64,000 bases of DNA from Staphylococcus kloosii (GCF_003019255.1 NZ_CP027846.1:2356001-2420000), one strand, 5' to 3'. Shown: positions 34,959 to 44,365, counted from the stretch's first letter. A program made the numbers and translations. The notes: a model not told the origin generated them from the letters alone.

Positions 34959-36842
34959 TCATTGTTCTTTTAATTCTTCAAGCTCGGCCCATCTAGTAAT
35001 ATCTTCATCATATAGCTGCTGAAGTTGTTGTTGTTCCTCGTTTAATTCTTTGATTTTACCATAATCAGAACTGGCATCTATCATTTCTTGTTCAATATTA
35101 TTTAATCGTTCTTCAGTTTGATCTATTCTATCAATTATCGTGTCAAACTCTTTTTGTTCTTTATAAGATAAACCTTTTTTACGTTTCGTCGGTTGTGATG
35201 TCTTTTGCTTATGTTGCACTTTATTACCAGCACTCGATTTATCTTGCGCTTTTTTATGTACTTCATAATCTTCAAAACTACCAATTATACGTTCTATCTT
35301 ACCGTCATGAATATACCAATATTCTTGTGCAACTTTATTTAAAAAGTAACGATCATGACTAACAGTGATTACTGTACCCCCAAAAGAGCTAATGTAATCC
35401 TCTAAAATTGTTAATGTTTCAGTATCTAAGTCATTTGTCGGTTCATCTAATAATAATACATTAGGTTGATGTACAAGTAATTTTAATAAATATAAACGTT
35501 TCTGCTCGCCACCAGAAAGTTTAAATAACTTTTTACCATGTGTAGCACTTGGAAATAAGAAGCGCTCTAAAAGCTGTGTAACTGACACCGTTGTCCCATC
35601 TTGTTCACGTGCCATTTCACTTTCTTCTCTTAAATAGTCAATCATTCTGATGTCTCTATCTAAGCGCTCATCGGTTTGTTTGAAGTAAGCCACTTTAACT
35701 GTCTGACCAATTTTCAATGTACCTTCATACTGTTGATCATCATTATTTAAAATATTAAGTAACGTTGTCTTACCTACACCATTAGCACCTACGATACCTA
35801 TACGTTGGCCATTTTGAATAATTTCAGTAACATCCGCAAATAATGTACGCTGATTAATTTGTTTAGTCACATGTTCTAATTCAAATACTTGTTTACCTAA
35901 TCTAGAATAAGCTAAATTCAGAGACCCTTTATCTTGTTGATGTTGCTCTTTTACGTCTTGTTCTAAATCATTAAAGCGATTAATACGTGCTTGTTGTTTC
36001 GTCGATCTAGCCTTCGCACCAGCACGCATCCAAGCCAACTCTTGCTTATATAAAGCCTTTTGCTTTTGTTGTTGTTTTTGTTCTATAAGTTCATTCTCAG
36101 CCCTCATCGCAATATAACTTTCATAATTGCCTGGATATGACGTGAGACGACCACGGTCTAATTCAATAATTCGTGTTGAAACCTCATTTAAAAAGTATCT
36201 ATCATGGGTTACAAACAATACAGTATGCGGATATTGTTTTACATAATTGATTAACCAATTAATTGATTCAAAGTCTAAATGGTTTGTCGGCTCATCTAGT
36301 AATAATAAATCTGGTTGTTCTATTAATGTTTTAGCTAAACCTACGCGCTTTTGTTGACCACCAGATAACTCATTTACTTTTTTTGTCGTATCTACAATAC
36401 CTAATTTTGATAAAATCGTTTTAATTTCAGCATTGTAATCCCAAGCATCGTTTGCATCCATAGCTTCTTGTGCTTGCATCATACGTTGAAAATCTGTGTC
36501 ACTTTGTGTTTCGCTATATTGTTTAACTGCCAGTTCATAGCGTTGTATTACTTTTAATGTTGTAGTGTCGGAGTTTAATACGGCTTCAAAAACAGACACA
36601 TCTTCATCAAATGACTGTTTTTGAGATGAATAACGAATGCGATAATCGTTAGGATGATTGATATCCGCTTCAAAATCTTCGTCTATCCCAGCCATTACCT
36701 TTAATAAAGTACTTTTTCCTGTACCATTAATACCAACTAATCCAATCTTTTCGCCACTAGAGATTGATAATTGTAAGTCATCAAAAATTATTTTGTCGGC
36801 ATAAGATTTATGTAAATGTTCAATTTTATATGCTTCCAACAT
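34959..36842 (-). CDS. ABC-F family ATPase (ribosome-associated type)
   Basis: ABC-F proteins have two ATP-binding domains and no membrane part; they bind the ribosomal E site and help translation or protect from antibiotics. The 627 residues contain two Walker A motifs (GINGTGKST near 36, GANGVGKTT near 340), two signatures (LSGGQQKR, LSGGEQKR) and a Gln-Lys-rich linker. The C-terminal coiled coil carries acidic and Lys/Gln runs. I chose ATG 36842 (AAAGGA six bases upstream). It matches the housekeeping S. aureus protein of the YdiF/Uup-like group, not a known resistance factor such as Vga or Lsa. Confidence 0.92.
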   Translation of the reverse strand: MLEAYKIEHLHKSYADKIIFDDLQLSISSGEKIGLVGINGTGKSTLLKVMAGIDEDFEADINHPNDYRIRYSSQKQSFDEDVSVFEAVLNSDTTTLKVIQRYELAVKQYSETQSDTDFQRMMQAQEAMDANDAWDYNAEIKTILSKLGIVDTTKKVNELSGGQQKRVGLAKTLIEQPDLLLLDEPTNHLDFESINWLINYVKQYPHTVLFVTHDRYFLNEVSTRIIELDRGRLTSYPGNYESYIAMRAENELIEQKQQQKQKALYKQELAWMRAGAKARSTKQQARINRFNDLEQDVKEQHQQDKGSLNLAYSRLGKQVFELEHVTKQINQRTLFADVTEIIQNGQRIGIVGANGVGKTTLLNILNNDDQQYEGTLKIGQTVKVAYFKQTDERLDRDIRMIDYLREESEMAREQDGTTVSVTQLLERFLFPSATHGKKLFKLSGGEQKRLYLLKLLVHQPNVLLLDEPTNDLDTETLTILEDYISSFGGTVITVSHDRYFLNKVAQEYWYIHDGKIERIIGSFEDYEVHKKAQDKSSAGNKVQHKQKTSQPTKRKKGLSYKEQKEFDTIIDRIDQTEERLNNIEQEMIDASSDYGKIKELNEEQQQLQQLYDEDITRWAELEELKEQ

Positions 36843-37029
36843 GCAACATCCTTTTAACATCGAATATTCTGATTATCTCTATTAAATTAATTTTCAGTTC
36901 TATATATTATACACCTTTTAATAGCTAAATGATACTCTTGCGCCGACATCCATTAGATTTTCCAGTAAAGTAACTATCTATAGTTCATAATTTTTCAGCA
37001 TTAATTGAAAACCCTATCATTTTTTAATC

Positions 37030-37063
37030 ATAAAAAAAACCAAGACAACTCATGTCGTCTTGG
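37030..37063 (-). terminator. Terminator after ltaS
   Basis: CCAAGAC (37040-37046) pairs with GTCTTGG (37057-37063) and eight T follow on the minus strand. Confidence 0.85.
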
Positions 37064-37075
37064 CTAAAAACTATA

Positions 37076-39016
37076 TTATTTTTTCTCTTGTCCTTTAGGA
37101 CCTGATTTATATTCATATTTTGCTGGATTAACTTTTTTGAAATCTGGATTTTTGTAGAATCTGAATAAATCACCGTTTAAGACATCGTCACTCATTTCTA
37201 AATCTTTATCTGTTTGTTGTTTACGTTTTTCGAAGTCTTTCGGTTTAGTAGTCATTGGTTTGTTATCTTTGTTTGAGTAGATTCTACCATTTACATATTT
37301 ATAATCTTTAGTCACAAAGTCACCATTTCTGAATGGTACTGTATCGTTGTGGTCTTTAGATAATAAGTCAGTACCCATCATCAAGTAGTTTTTAGAATCG
37401 ATACCTAATAAGTGTAATACTGTAGGCATAACGTCTTGTTGACCAGCATAAGTTTTATCAATTGTACCTTTTTTACCAGGTATTTTCAGCCAGAAACCAG
37501 TACGATTTAAGTCTGTGAATTTAGCTGCGTCAATTTTTTCGCCTAATAGTTTTTCCATTGCTTTGTTATGATTTTCAGAAATACCATAGTGGTCACCATA
37601 AATCATAATTATAGAGTCTTTATATAGACCTTTTTTCTTAAGATCACCGATAAATTGTTCTAATGATTGGTCTAAATAATTAGCCGTTTGGATATATCCA
37701 TCTACAGTTGAATCACCAGTGTGTGGTTTTTCAATTGACGCATCTTGTGGTGATAAAGTGAATGGGTAATGGTTTGTTAATGTAATCATATGATTGTAGA
37801 ACGGTTGTTTTTCTTTCGCTAAGTAATCAACTGATTCTTTAAAGAACTCTTTATCTTTAAGACCTAAGTTTTGGATATTCTTTTGTGACATATCATAGTA
37901 TGTTGCATCATAGAACTTATCGATACCAAAGTGTCTATAGATTTGGTCACGGTTCCAGAACGTTTTGTAGTCACCATGCATTACGCTAGATGTATAACCT
38001 TGTTGTTGGTCTAAAATAGCTGGTAATGATTGGAACGTGTTGTTTCCTTTAAGAGAAAAGGCAGACCCTTGTGGTAAACCATATAAACTGTTGTCCATCA
38101 TAAACTCTGAGTCAGATGTCTTACCTTGACCAGTTTGGTGGAAGAAGTTTGGATAGTATCTGAAATCTTGTTTACCAGATGAAAGTTTATTTAAGAATGG
38201 TGTTACTTCTTGTCCATTTACTCTCTTATTAATTAAGAATGTTTGGAAACTTTCTAAGTGAATTTTGATAATGTTTTTCTTCTTAGCCACACCATAATAT
38301 TCTTTGTTTGGTGTAGTACGTCTTTGTTTGGTGTAATTTAAGACTTTCGTTAAATCATCTTCGTTAGCCAATGCTTTTTGTTGGCTGTTTTGAATTGTTT
38401 TAACACCATCATAAACAGTGAAGTTGTATGGTCCTAAATATTTAACTAAGTATTTGTGATCAAAAGTACGTGATAATAATTGAGGACGATCAGATTCTGC
38501 AAATGCTAAATTTAAGAAAAATAGTGCTACTGATGCTGCCATTACTACCGGAACAAACTTTTTACTAAATACACGTCTATCTAACCATTTGTGCTTGAAT
38601 ATCAATACGAATAAATAAATAATCGTATCAATAAAGTATACAAAGTCATACCATTTGAATGATGCAGTTACTGCGCCACCCATTGAATCAACGTTTCCTA
38701 CTTGGTTTAAAGTACTAAATGTTAAAAAGTCAGAGAAGAATCTGAAATAAACAACATTCGCGTAAAGTAAGAAACTAAGTAAAAATCCACCTATAAAGAT
38801 AAACCAAAATGCTTTTTTACCTTTAAAGAATAAGAACACACTTAATATTAGTGCTATCAAACTATATGGATTCATTAAAAGAATTAAGTTTTGAACTAAT
38901 CCTTTAACACCTAAAGAAAAATCAACATAATAAGAAAAATACGTTTTTAAAGTAACAGTTAACACTGTTAGAATAAAAAACGCAAATAGCGTTAATTTCT
39001 TCTTGTGTAAACTCAT
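37076..39016 (-). CDS. ltaS: Lipoteichoic acid synthase LtaS
   Basis: LtaS polymerises glycerolphosphate from phosphatidylglycerol onto the glycolipid anchor on the outer membrane face. The 646 residues equal the S. aureus length. Five membrane segments fill 1-175. The extracellular sulfatase-like domain has Glu255 (KIHLESF), the catalytic Thr300 in GQGKTSDSEF, and the metal ligands in YGDHYG near 475. The signal peptidase site ALA-N sits at 215-218, as in S. aureus, where cleavage releases the enzyme domain. The start ATG 39016 has GGGGGA upstream and MSLHKKK matches; a start at 39040 is less likely. Confidence 0.97.
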   Translation of the reverse strand: MSLHKKKLTLFAFFILTVLTVTLKTYFSYYVDFSLGVKGLVQNLILLMNPYSLIALILSVFLFFKGKKAFWFIFIGGFLLSFLLYANVVYFRFFSDFLTFSTLNQVGNVDSMGGAVTASFKWYDFVYFIDTIIYLFVLIFKHKWLDRRVFSKKFVPVVMAASVALFFLNLAFAESDRPQLLSRTFDHKYLVKYLGPYNFTVYDGVKTIQNSQQKALANEDDLTKVLNYTKQRRTTPNKEYYGVAKKKNIIKIHLESFQTFLINKRVNGQEVTPFLNKLSSGKQDFRYYPNFFHQTGQGKTSDSEFMMDNSLYGLPQGSAFSLKGNNTFQSLPAILDQQQGYTSSVMHGDYKTFWNRDQIYRHFGIDKFYDATYYDMSQKNIQNLGLKDKEFFKESVDYLAKEKQPFYNHMITLTNHYPFTLSPQDASIEKPHTGDSTVDGYIQTANYLDQSLEQFIGDLKKKGLYKDSIIMIYGDHYGISENHNKAMEKLLGEKIDAAKFTDLNRTGFWLKIPGKKGTIDKTYAGQQDVMPTVLHLLGIDSKNYLMMGTDLLSKDHNDTVPFRNGDFVTKDYKYVNGRIYSNKDNKPMTTKPKDFEKRKQQTDKDLEMSDDVLNGDLFRFYKNPDFKKVNPAKYEYKSGPKGQEKK

Positions 39017-39736
39017 GATCGTTTCCCCCGATATTATCAATTTACAGGACGGAGATTATAATTTCCTATCCATATTAATACATTTAACTATTGCTTTAAT
39101 AAATAATTAAGCAAAACTGATAACTTATTGCAAAGTTATGTATTACTGTTGGCTAAAGTTACATTCGATGAGTTTAACATTACACTTAACGTTGCATAAC
39201 ACAAGTTGCTATTAAGCCCAATCCAAACTCCTAATTTGATTTAAAGTAATAATTTTTAATTATAGTTAATGACTGAAATAAATTTTTGTTAATGGTTGTA
39301 AAAACACTCTAACAATTATAGCGTTTTGTAACCTTTTTGTAAAAAACGCACATAGTTCAATTTATAAATATATAGTAATAATCAACAAATATCAAGTGTT
39401 AGGGTGATTTAAACATGAAATACACATCACCTTTATTTATAATTCAAGCCTTCAAAATTAATGTCATCAATAGATTATACTTATTTTTTTCCGCTAATTA
39501 ATCAGACCACAGACTTAGAAAGCAAAGCGTAATATCTCACTTTTATAAATAATTGTAATGCAAATTGTCCACTGGCTTACATATAAGCATTTAATACATA
39601 GAAAAATATTTATATTTTAACATCGATGAACCCTCAACTAATATTTAATAACAATTATCGACATTCATTGAGAAGCAAATATTAACTTGGTGCACAAAAA
39701 TAGAGATGAAGTTCTAATGTAGAACCCCACCTCTAT
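39017..39736. other. Long intergenic region upstream of ltaS
   Basis: About 700 AT-rich bases lie between ltaS and pxpC, both minus strand. They include GCGTTTT/AAAACGC (39322-39350), a possible hairpin, and a 28-codon open frame at 39415-39501. The ltaS promoter and leader must lie in the right part. I see no known riboswitch or RNA gene. Confidence 0.5.
39415..39501 (+). CDS. Possible 28-residue peptide gene
   Basis: ATG 39415 is preceded by AGGGTGA at nine bases, a usable ribosome binding site. The peptide starts MKYTSPLFIIQAFKINVI and ends in a hydrophobic-to-polar tail (LYLFFSAN). There is no known relative and no clear transcription signal. Such frames are expected by chance, so this is tentative. 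Confidence 0.22.
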   Translation: MKYTSPLFIIQAFKINVINRLYLFFSAN

Positions 39737-39738
39737 TT
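39693..39738 (-). terminator. Terminator overlapping the end of pxpC
   Basis: AAATAGAG (39698-39705) pairs with CTCTATTT (39731-39738), with an inner GTTCTA/TAGAAC. TTTTTGTG follows on the minus strand. The right arm covers the pxpC stop codon. Confidence 0.8.
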
Positions 39739-40741
39739 ATTTTTGCATTTCGAGCTGCATTCTATATTCTATACCATGGAATAATTGGTTTAACCAGTTA
39801 TTAAACTTAATTAAATTTTCTTCCGCCGTCTCAACATCGATAAATTGGAATTTCAATTTTTCTCCTTGATGCTTTTGTCCTAATTTAGTTAGATGGTAAG
39901 TTGCAATCGTTCCTATTTGAGGATAACTACCTAACGTGTAATGGTCATTTAATAAAATAATTGGCGTACCGTCTCTTTTAACTTGTATCGTGCCACGTTT
40001 AACAGATTGATGTAGCGGCATATCTTCGTAATACGCTTTAACAGACTGACCTTCAACTAACATACCTACCCTATTGGCTTTACTCGTGACTTTATATTCA
40101 CTCAAAGTAAAACGATCTAATGTATCTTGGTCAAAATCCTCTGTACCTTTATTTTTTATAACGTGAAATACATCAGACATATAGTTGAACGACAATGCAT
40201 AACCATCTATTCCCCAATTGGTTTGTCTCGTATGTTCTAAATTCTCAAATAATTTGTGATGACGTTTAGAATAATTACGTTTCATATTAATTTCGTCACC
40301 TTTTTTCAAGCTACGTCCGTGGAATCCACCAATTTTAGCTTTAAAATCTGTAGCGGTTGAACCTAGCCATTCATCTAATTCAAATCCACCACCTACGGCT
40401 AAATAGACTCTTGATGTACGTTGTGTCTCAACAAATCGTAAGACATCACCTTTTAACATCAAGTATAATTTATTTGGTAATACGGTTAAATCATCAGTCG
40501 TCGCCTTAAATGTCCCACCGCTTAAAGCGATCAATGTTGGTTCAGTAAAACGTATACGAGCCATTCTATTAGTCATTTCAAGTGTTGCTTCATTTTTGTC
40601 ATTTGCTACAAGTCGGTTAGCAATTTCGTGAGACAAAGTGTCTAAGGCACCACCTGGAATGACACCTCGGTCTTCATAACCTTGTCTACCAAAGTCTTGA
40701 AAGCTTGAAAATAATCCTTCTTCCTCTATTATGATTGACAT
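39737..40741 (-). CDS. pxpC: 5-oxoprolinase subunit C (biotin-dependent carboxyltransferase family)
   Basis: PxpABC breaks the ring of 5-oxoproline (pyroglutamate) at the cost of ATP, giving glutamate. The 334-residue subunit C contains SFQDFGRQGYEDRGVIPGGALD, AVGGGFELDEWLGSTATD and LNDHYTLGSYPQIGTIA, all typical PxpC/KipA-type segments. Its start is 13 bases inside the end of pxpB, so they are coupled. No pxpA (LamB/YcsF) gene is within this window, so subunit A must be elsewhere or this pair has another role such as kinase inhibition like KipI-KipA. Confidence 0.88.
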   Translation of the reverse strand: MSIIIEEEGLFSSFQDFGRQGYEDRGVIPGGALDTLSHEIANRLVANDKNEATLEMTNRMARIRFTEPTLIALSGGTFKATTDDLTVLPNKLYLMLKGDVLRFVETQRTSRVYLAVGGGFELDEWLGSTATDFKAKIGGFHGRSLKKGDEINMKRNYSKRHHKLFENLEHTRQTNWGIDGYALSFNYMSDVFHVIKNKGTEDFDQDTLDRFTLSEYKVTSKANRVGMLVEGQSVKAYYEDMPLHQSVKRGTIQVKRDGTPIILLNDHYTLGSYPQIGTIATYHLTKLGQKHQGEKLKFQFIDVETAEENLIKFNNWLNQLFHGIEYRMQLEMQK

Positions 40742-41436
40742 GGTTTGAAGCCCCCTAAATCTATCTCGTTTTCTTTACATGGTATAAATCTTACATTATC
40801 GCCAAGTGTAAGCTTAGTAAAATCGTCTTTCTCAGGATTGAATAAAGTTTCTGGCGTATAACCAATAACGAGCCAATCTCCATATGTATCTGTCGTATTA
40901 ATGCCAGTCTTTTTCCCTTCAATAATAACCGCACCTGCTGGAATAAAGGATTTTTGTTTTCCTGTATGATTAACAAATAAGCGCTCATCCATGCCTGTTA
41001 AATAAGGAAAGCCTGGAGAATATCCCATCGTAGATACAAAGTAGGTACAATTTGTATGTCGGTTAATAAAAGTGTCTAAATCAATATTATAGTATTGTAA
41101 TAGTTGCTCTAAATCAGGCCCATATTCTCCACCGTATATGACTGGAATATTTGTTATCCCTTCAGGTGTATCATCATGAATAATTTCTAACCTAATTGAA
41201 TAAACTAAGTCTTTCATATATTGAAAAGGTGATTGAATATGATGATGCTTAATCATACTGCGCGCATCATAACAAATCATCATATCTGATTCAGTTGGTA
41301 CAATTTCTGTTATAAATGGGAAATTGCGTTCTAAAAGATAGGACTTTAATGCTAATAAGTCTTCAGTTAAATCCTTTGATACCTTTTTCTCTATAGAGAC
41401 TACTATAGCTTGATCCCCTTGACTATATATTTTCAT
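40729..41436 (-). CDS. pxpB: 5-oxoprolinase subunit B (allophanate hydrolase subunit 1-like)
   Basis: The 235 residues match PxpB/KipI. MKIYSQGDQAIVVSIEKK is the N-terminal beta-rich part, with IPVIYGGEYGPDLEQLLQYY, STMGYSPGFPYLTGMDERL and GAVIIEGKKTGINTTDTYGDW, the active-domain motifs. GAGGTG precedes ATG 41436. Overlap with pxpC indicates a heteromeric complex. In the related B. subtilis KipI system the pair controls KinA; the sequence does not separate these roles. Confidence 0.88.
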   Translation of the reverse strand: MKIYSQGDQAIVVSIEKKVSKDLTEDLLALKSYLLERNFPFITEIVPTESDMMICYDARSMIKHHHIQSPFQYMKDLVYSIRLEIIHDDTPEGITNIPVIYGGEYGPDLEQLLQYYNIDLDTFINRHTNCTYFVSTMGYSPGFPYLTGMDERLFVNHTGKQKSFIPAGAVIIEGKKTGINTTDTYGDWLVIGYTPETLFNPEKDDFTKLTLGDNVRFIPCKENEIDLGGFKPCQS

Positions 41437-41458
41437 ACTTGCACCTCATCATAATTTC

Positions 41459-41662
41459 TTAATGATAAAAAACATTTAATCCTTTGACTAAAAGTTCAAT
41501 AATGTCACCAACCAAAAAATAAACTAATACAAATTGTATTAAGCAAAAAACAATAAGCACACAATAATTCACTATCGTAGCATGGTCTTTATGGTTGTGA
41601 TTAATAACCCACTTAGCAATTATCGTTACTCCAATAATTAATAGTAGCCATAAAATTATCAT
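41459..41662 (-). CDS. Small two-helix membrane protein
   Basis: The 67-residue protein has two hydrophobic helices (about 1-17 and 33-58) separated by a polar His-rich segment WVINHNHKDHATI. ACGGAG lies seven bases before ATG 41662, a good ribosome site. It lies 22 bases upstream of pxpB on the same strand, so it is probably in that operon, which could point to transport or membrane docking. I do not recognise the family, and cannot assign a function. Confidence 0.6.
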   Translation of the reverse strand: MIILWLLLIIGVTIIAKWVINHNHKDHATIVNYCVLIVFCLIQFVLVYFLVGDIIELLVKGLNVFYH

Positions 41663-41804
41663 TATTTTCTCCGTTCGGGTTGTTAGTTAAATTTATCAAT
41701 ATAATTTCTTTACTATAATTTTTGAATCATTGTTGTTCACTTGAGTAATTAAATTTCTAAATAAACTGTATATAGTAATAGTTTACCTTTTTTCTTTATA
41801 TATT

Positions 41805-42413
41805 CTATAGATAAATTTCTACATCGGCAACCTCACGTAAACTATTTAATAGAAAAACTTTAATCTCATTGTTTTGTAGTTTACGTACGAAAGTAGTCAC
41901 ATCATAATTTTTAATTTCTAATGAACCTTGTTCTATCAAAGATCTTCTCATCGTGCCACGTAAAAAATCTTGTTCGAATTCTGGCGTATAGCATTGTTCG
42001 TCTTCTTTTACCATTATATTACCAATATCAAATTCTAATATTTTACCTTTGTCATCATGTAATAAAATAAGATCTGTAGAATGATCGTGTTGCAGATGAT
42101 CTCGCTGCGTTGTTTTATGAATAAGGTCTTGTTTATTAACTGCTTTATCTAACTTAACCAAACGAGCAGTAAAGTATTGTTTGTCAGGTAATTCAGCTAT
42201 TTCAAATGACACTTCTCCTTGTTGATCAATCATTATTTTTAATCGTTTAAGTTGATTAGGATAATTTTCTAAAATGTGACTAATCACTTTGTCCCACTGC
42301 TTATTATCAAAATTTATCTTCAATGCTTCGCAAGAATTTTGAATTCTCTCTTTATGTAATGCTAATCGTTTAATTTCATTATTTTCGAGTCTCATCGTTT
42401 CAAATAATTTCAT
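41805..42413 (-). CDS. pabC: Aminodeoxychorismate lyase (class IV aminotransferase fold)
   Basis: PabC removes pyruvate from aminodeoxychorismate to give para-aminobenzoate for folate. The 202 residues fit the short fold type IV PLP enzymes: MKLFETMRLENNEIKRLALH at the start, LILLHDDKGKILEFDIGNIMV near 115 and EFEQDFLRGTMRRSLIEQG near 150. The PLP lysine is not in an obvious consensus, as often in staphylococcal PabC. The ATG overlaps the stop of pabB (TAATG), with TTGGAG ten bases upstream. It is the last of pabA-pabB-pabC. Confidence 0.85.
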   Translation of the reverse strand: MKLFETMRLENNEIKRLALHKERIQNSCEALKINFDNKQWDKVISHILENYPNQLKRLKIMIDQQGEVSFEIAELPDKQYFTARLVKLDKAVNKQDLIHKTTQRDHLQHDHSTDLILLHDDKGKILEFDIGNIMVKEDEQCYTPEFEQDFLRGTMRRSLIEQGSLEIKNYDVTTFVRKLQNNEIKVFLLNSLREVADVEIYL

Positions 42414-43552
42414 TATAAGCACTCCAATATTTTTACTTTGTCATTAAATTCTTTTATTTCTTTATCCGCTTCCGAATCTATCGTTATACCTGCACCTACA
42501 CCATAAATTGCTTGTTCTCCTATATATTGAATAGTTCGGATTGGTACGTTGAAAATGGACTTACCATTCGGCATTAGCAATCCAATCGTTCCGCAATATA
42601 CATGTCTCGGTACTTGCTCTAATGATTTAATAAATTTCATTGTATTAATTTTAGGTGCACCGGTAATTGAGCCACACGGGAACAGTGATGCTAATATTTT
42701 ATTCAATGACGTCGATTGAGGAAGTTGTCCCGTAACCATCGATGTCATTTGAAATACAGTATCATATTTTTCAATATGAAATAATTTGTAAACTTTTACG
42801 CTATTTGTTGTTGCAATACGTGCAATGTCATTGCGTAGCAAATCCACTATCATGACATTTTCTGCTTTATCTTTCTCAGATTGTGCTAACGTTGTATATT
42901 GCATTTCATCATCAGCGGGTGTAACGCCACGAGACATTGTACCTTTCATTGGTTTACTAACAATAACATTGTCGTTATTGTTAAAAGTTCCTTGTTGAAA
43001 GAATAATTCTGGTGAAGACGAAGCTATTTGTAATTCATCAGTATCTATCATTACTGAATAATTTCCATTATTAGCAAGTTGCAATTGTCGATATAAATCG
43101 TAAATAGGTCGTTGAATGTTGTCAGTTAATCTTGTAGTGTAATTAACTTGATACGTATTACCGTTAATAATTTCTTGCTGTATACGTTCAATGTTTTTCG
43201 TTAATATTTCATTGGATTCTGTAAATTGGAAATTGTGACATTTATCATACTCATATGGTGCTTGTTCAGTTACTTGTGTGACTGAATCAAAAACATAAGC
43301 AGCTGCATACACATATGGACCATGAACACTCACCACTGCCATATCTTCATTATAATAATTAGCTGCTTCATAAGGTAAATAAAGTGCTACATATTTATCT
43401 TGGCTTTGCATCGCTTCGGCAAACGATACTACAGCCCCTACCTCATCAATGGTCCAAGCTATTTTTTTAGCGCTATAATCTGTACATTCAATATGATACG
43501 TTTCAAAATCATTTGCGTCAGTCATATAGCGATAATTAAATTGAATGTGCAC
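42413..43552 (-). CDS. pabB: Aminodeoxychorismate synthase component I
   Basis: PabB joins ammonia from PabA to chorismate, making 4-amino-4-deoxychorismate. The 379 residues have the chorismate-binding domain: NGNTYQVNYTTRL near 135, IVSKPMKGTMSRG near 200, AENVMIVDLLRNDIARIA (DLxRND) near 235 and SLFPCGSITGAPK near 290, where the usual catalytic Lys/Thr region lies. It starts with GTG, either 43552 (AGGTGA five to six bases upstream, chosen) or 43561, both inside pabA. The N-terminal ~100 residues are less conserved. PabA supplies the amidotransferase. Confidence 0.9.
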   Translation of the reverse strand: MHIQFNYRYMTDANDFETYHIECTDYSAKKIAWTIDEVGAVVSFAEAMQSQDKYVALYLPYEAANYYNEDMAVVSVHGPYVYAAAYVFDSVTQVTEQAPYEYDKCHNFQFTESNEILTKNIERIQQEIINGNTYQVNYTTRLTDNIQRPIYDLYRQLQLANNGNYSVMIDTDELQIASSSPELFFQQGTFNNNDNVIVSKPMKGTMSRGVTPADDEMQYTTLAQSEKDKAENVMIVDLLRNDIARIATTNSVKVYKLFHIEKYDTVFQMTSMVTGQLPQSTSLNKILASLFPCGSITGAPKINTMKFIKSLEQVPRHVYCGTIGLLMPNGKSIFNVPIRTIQYIGEQAIYGVGAGITIDSEADKEIKEFNDKVKILECL

Positions 43553-44129
43553 AGTGTTCACCTGCTTTCGTTAAAAATAATTGTAACTGTTTATGTCCAT
43601 ATTCACTTGAAATAGATTCAGGGTGATATTGAACTCCATATAACGGTAATTGTTCATGCTCAACTGCCATAATAATTTGTTCTTCATTATAAGCTACAAT
43701 ATTTAATTCAGATGGTATTGATGCCGTATGTGCAATCAATGAGTGATAACGCATAACTTGAAAATTTTGCTTTAAGCCTTTAAAAATACCACTATTTGTA
43801 TGCGTCAAAGTCGTTACATGACCATGCACTGGTTTGTCACTTTTAATTATTTTTCCTCCAAAATACTCAACGATTAATTGAAAGCCTAAGCAAACACCGA
43901 GAATAGGTGTAGTTGCTGCAAAAGTTGTAATTACATAACTTAATACGGGATAATCACTTGGTTTACCTGGCCCTGGCGAGATAATAATTGCTTCAGGTTT
44001 TAAGTATTGTAATGCCGTTATATCAACTTGATCCACATCAATGACTTTGACTGGTTGCTGAGAAATATTTTTTGTATAATCAACAAGATTATATGTAAAT
44101 GAATCTTTATTGTCGATGACGATAATCAT
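43536..44129 (-). CDS. pabA: Aminodeoxychorismate synthase component II (glutamine amidotransferase)
   Basis: This 197-residue class I glutamine amidotransferase makes ammonia for PabB. The catalytic Cys is in ILGVCLGFQLIVEYFGG near 77; the His-Glu pair lies in YGVQYHPESISSEYG near 170. In staphylococci and bacilli such a subunit may be shared with anthranilate synthase (TrpG); adjacency to pabB and pabC indicates folate use. It starts at ATG 44129 and overlaps pabB by 17 or more bases. Confidence 0.93.
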   Translation of the reverse strand: MIIVIDNKDSFTYNLVDYTKNISQQPVKVIDVDQVDITALQYLKPEAIIISPGPGKPSDYPVLSYVITTFAATTPILGVCLGFQLIVEYFGGKIIKSDKPVHGHVTTLTHTNSGIFKGLKQNFQVMRYHSLIAHTASIPSELNIVAYNEEQIIMAVEHEQLPLYGVQYHPESISSEYGHKQLQLFLTKAGEHCAHSI

Positions 44130-44244
44130 ATTATTACCTCTTTCATACCATTCTATTGTTAGCCGATTAGTGCTATTATGCCAAATATCAACTTGATTTT
44201 ACAGTTTAAATATATTATTCTAGTCATCATGTAAATGAATAAAC

Positions 44245-44280
44245 AGAGGTTTCTAGCTGACACCCTCTATAAAAAACTAG
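44245..44280 (+). promoter_or_regulatory. PreQ1 class I riboswitch
   Basis: The sequence AGAGGTTTCTAGCTGACACC, CTCTATAAAAAACTAG fits the preQ1-I aptamer closely. P1 is AGAGG (44245-44249) with CCTCT (44264-44268); the A-rich tail AAAAAACTAG docks back on the loop as a pseudoknot (CTAG). PreQ1 binding would favour the terminator just downstream and so switch off queCDE. The aptamer is well described in Bacillus and other Firmicutes. Confidence 0.95.
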
Positions 44281-44288
44281 ACTTAACG

Positions 44289-44322
44289 CGTCTATCTTTT
44301 TATAGAGATAGACGTTTTTTTA
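44289..44322 (+). terminator. Riboswitch-controlled terminator before queC
   Basis: CGTCTATCT (44289-44297) pairs with AGATAGACG (44306-44314), followed by seven T. Its left arm shares GTCTA with an alternative short stem TAGAC (44278-44282), which uses the pseudoknot strand of the aptamer, giving an antiterminator switch. Confidence 0.92.
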
Positions 44323-44365
44323 TGTCTTATTACAGTAGTTACTTTTAAGGAGAGCGAATTTTTAA

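Noticed and set aside
41690..41804. Hairpin AAACT/AGTTT near 41762 as a terminator or regulatory RNA
   Set aside because: The stem is only five AT-rich pairs, with no T-run; too weak to support.
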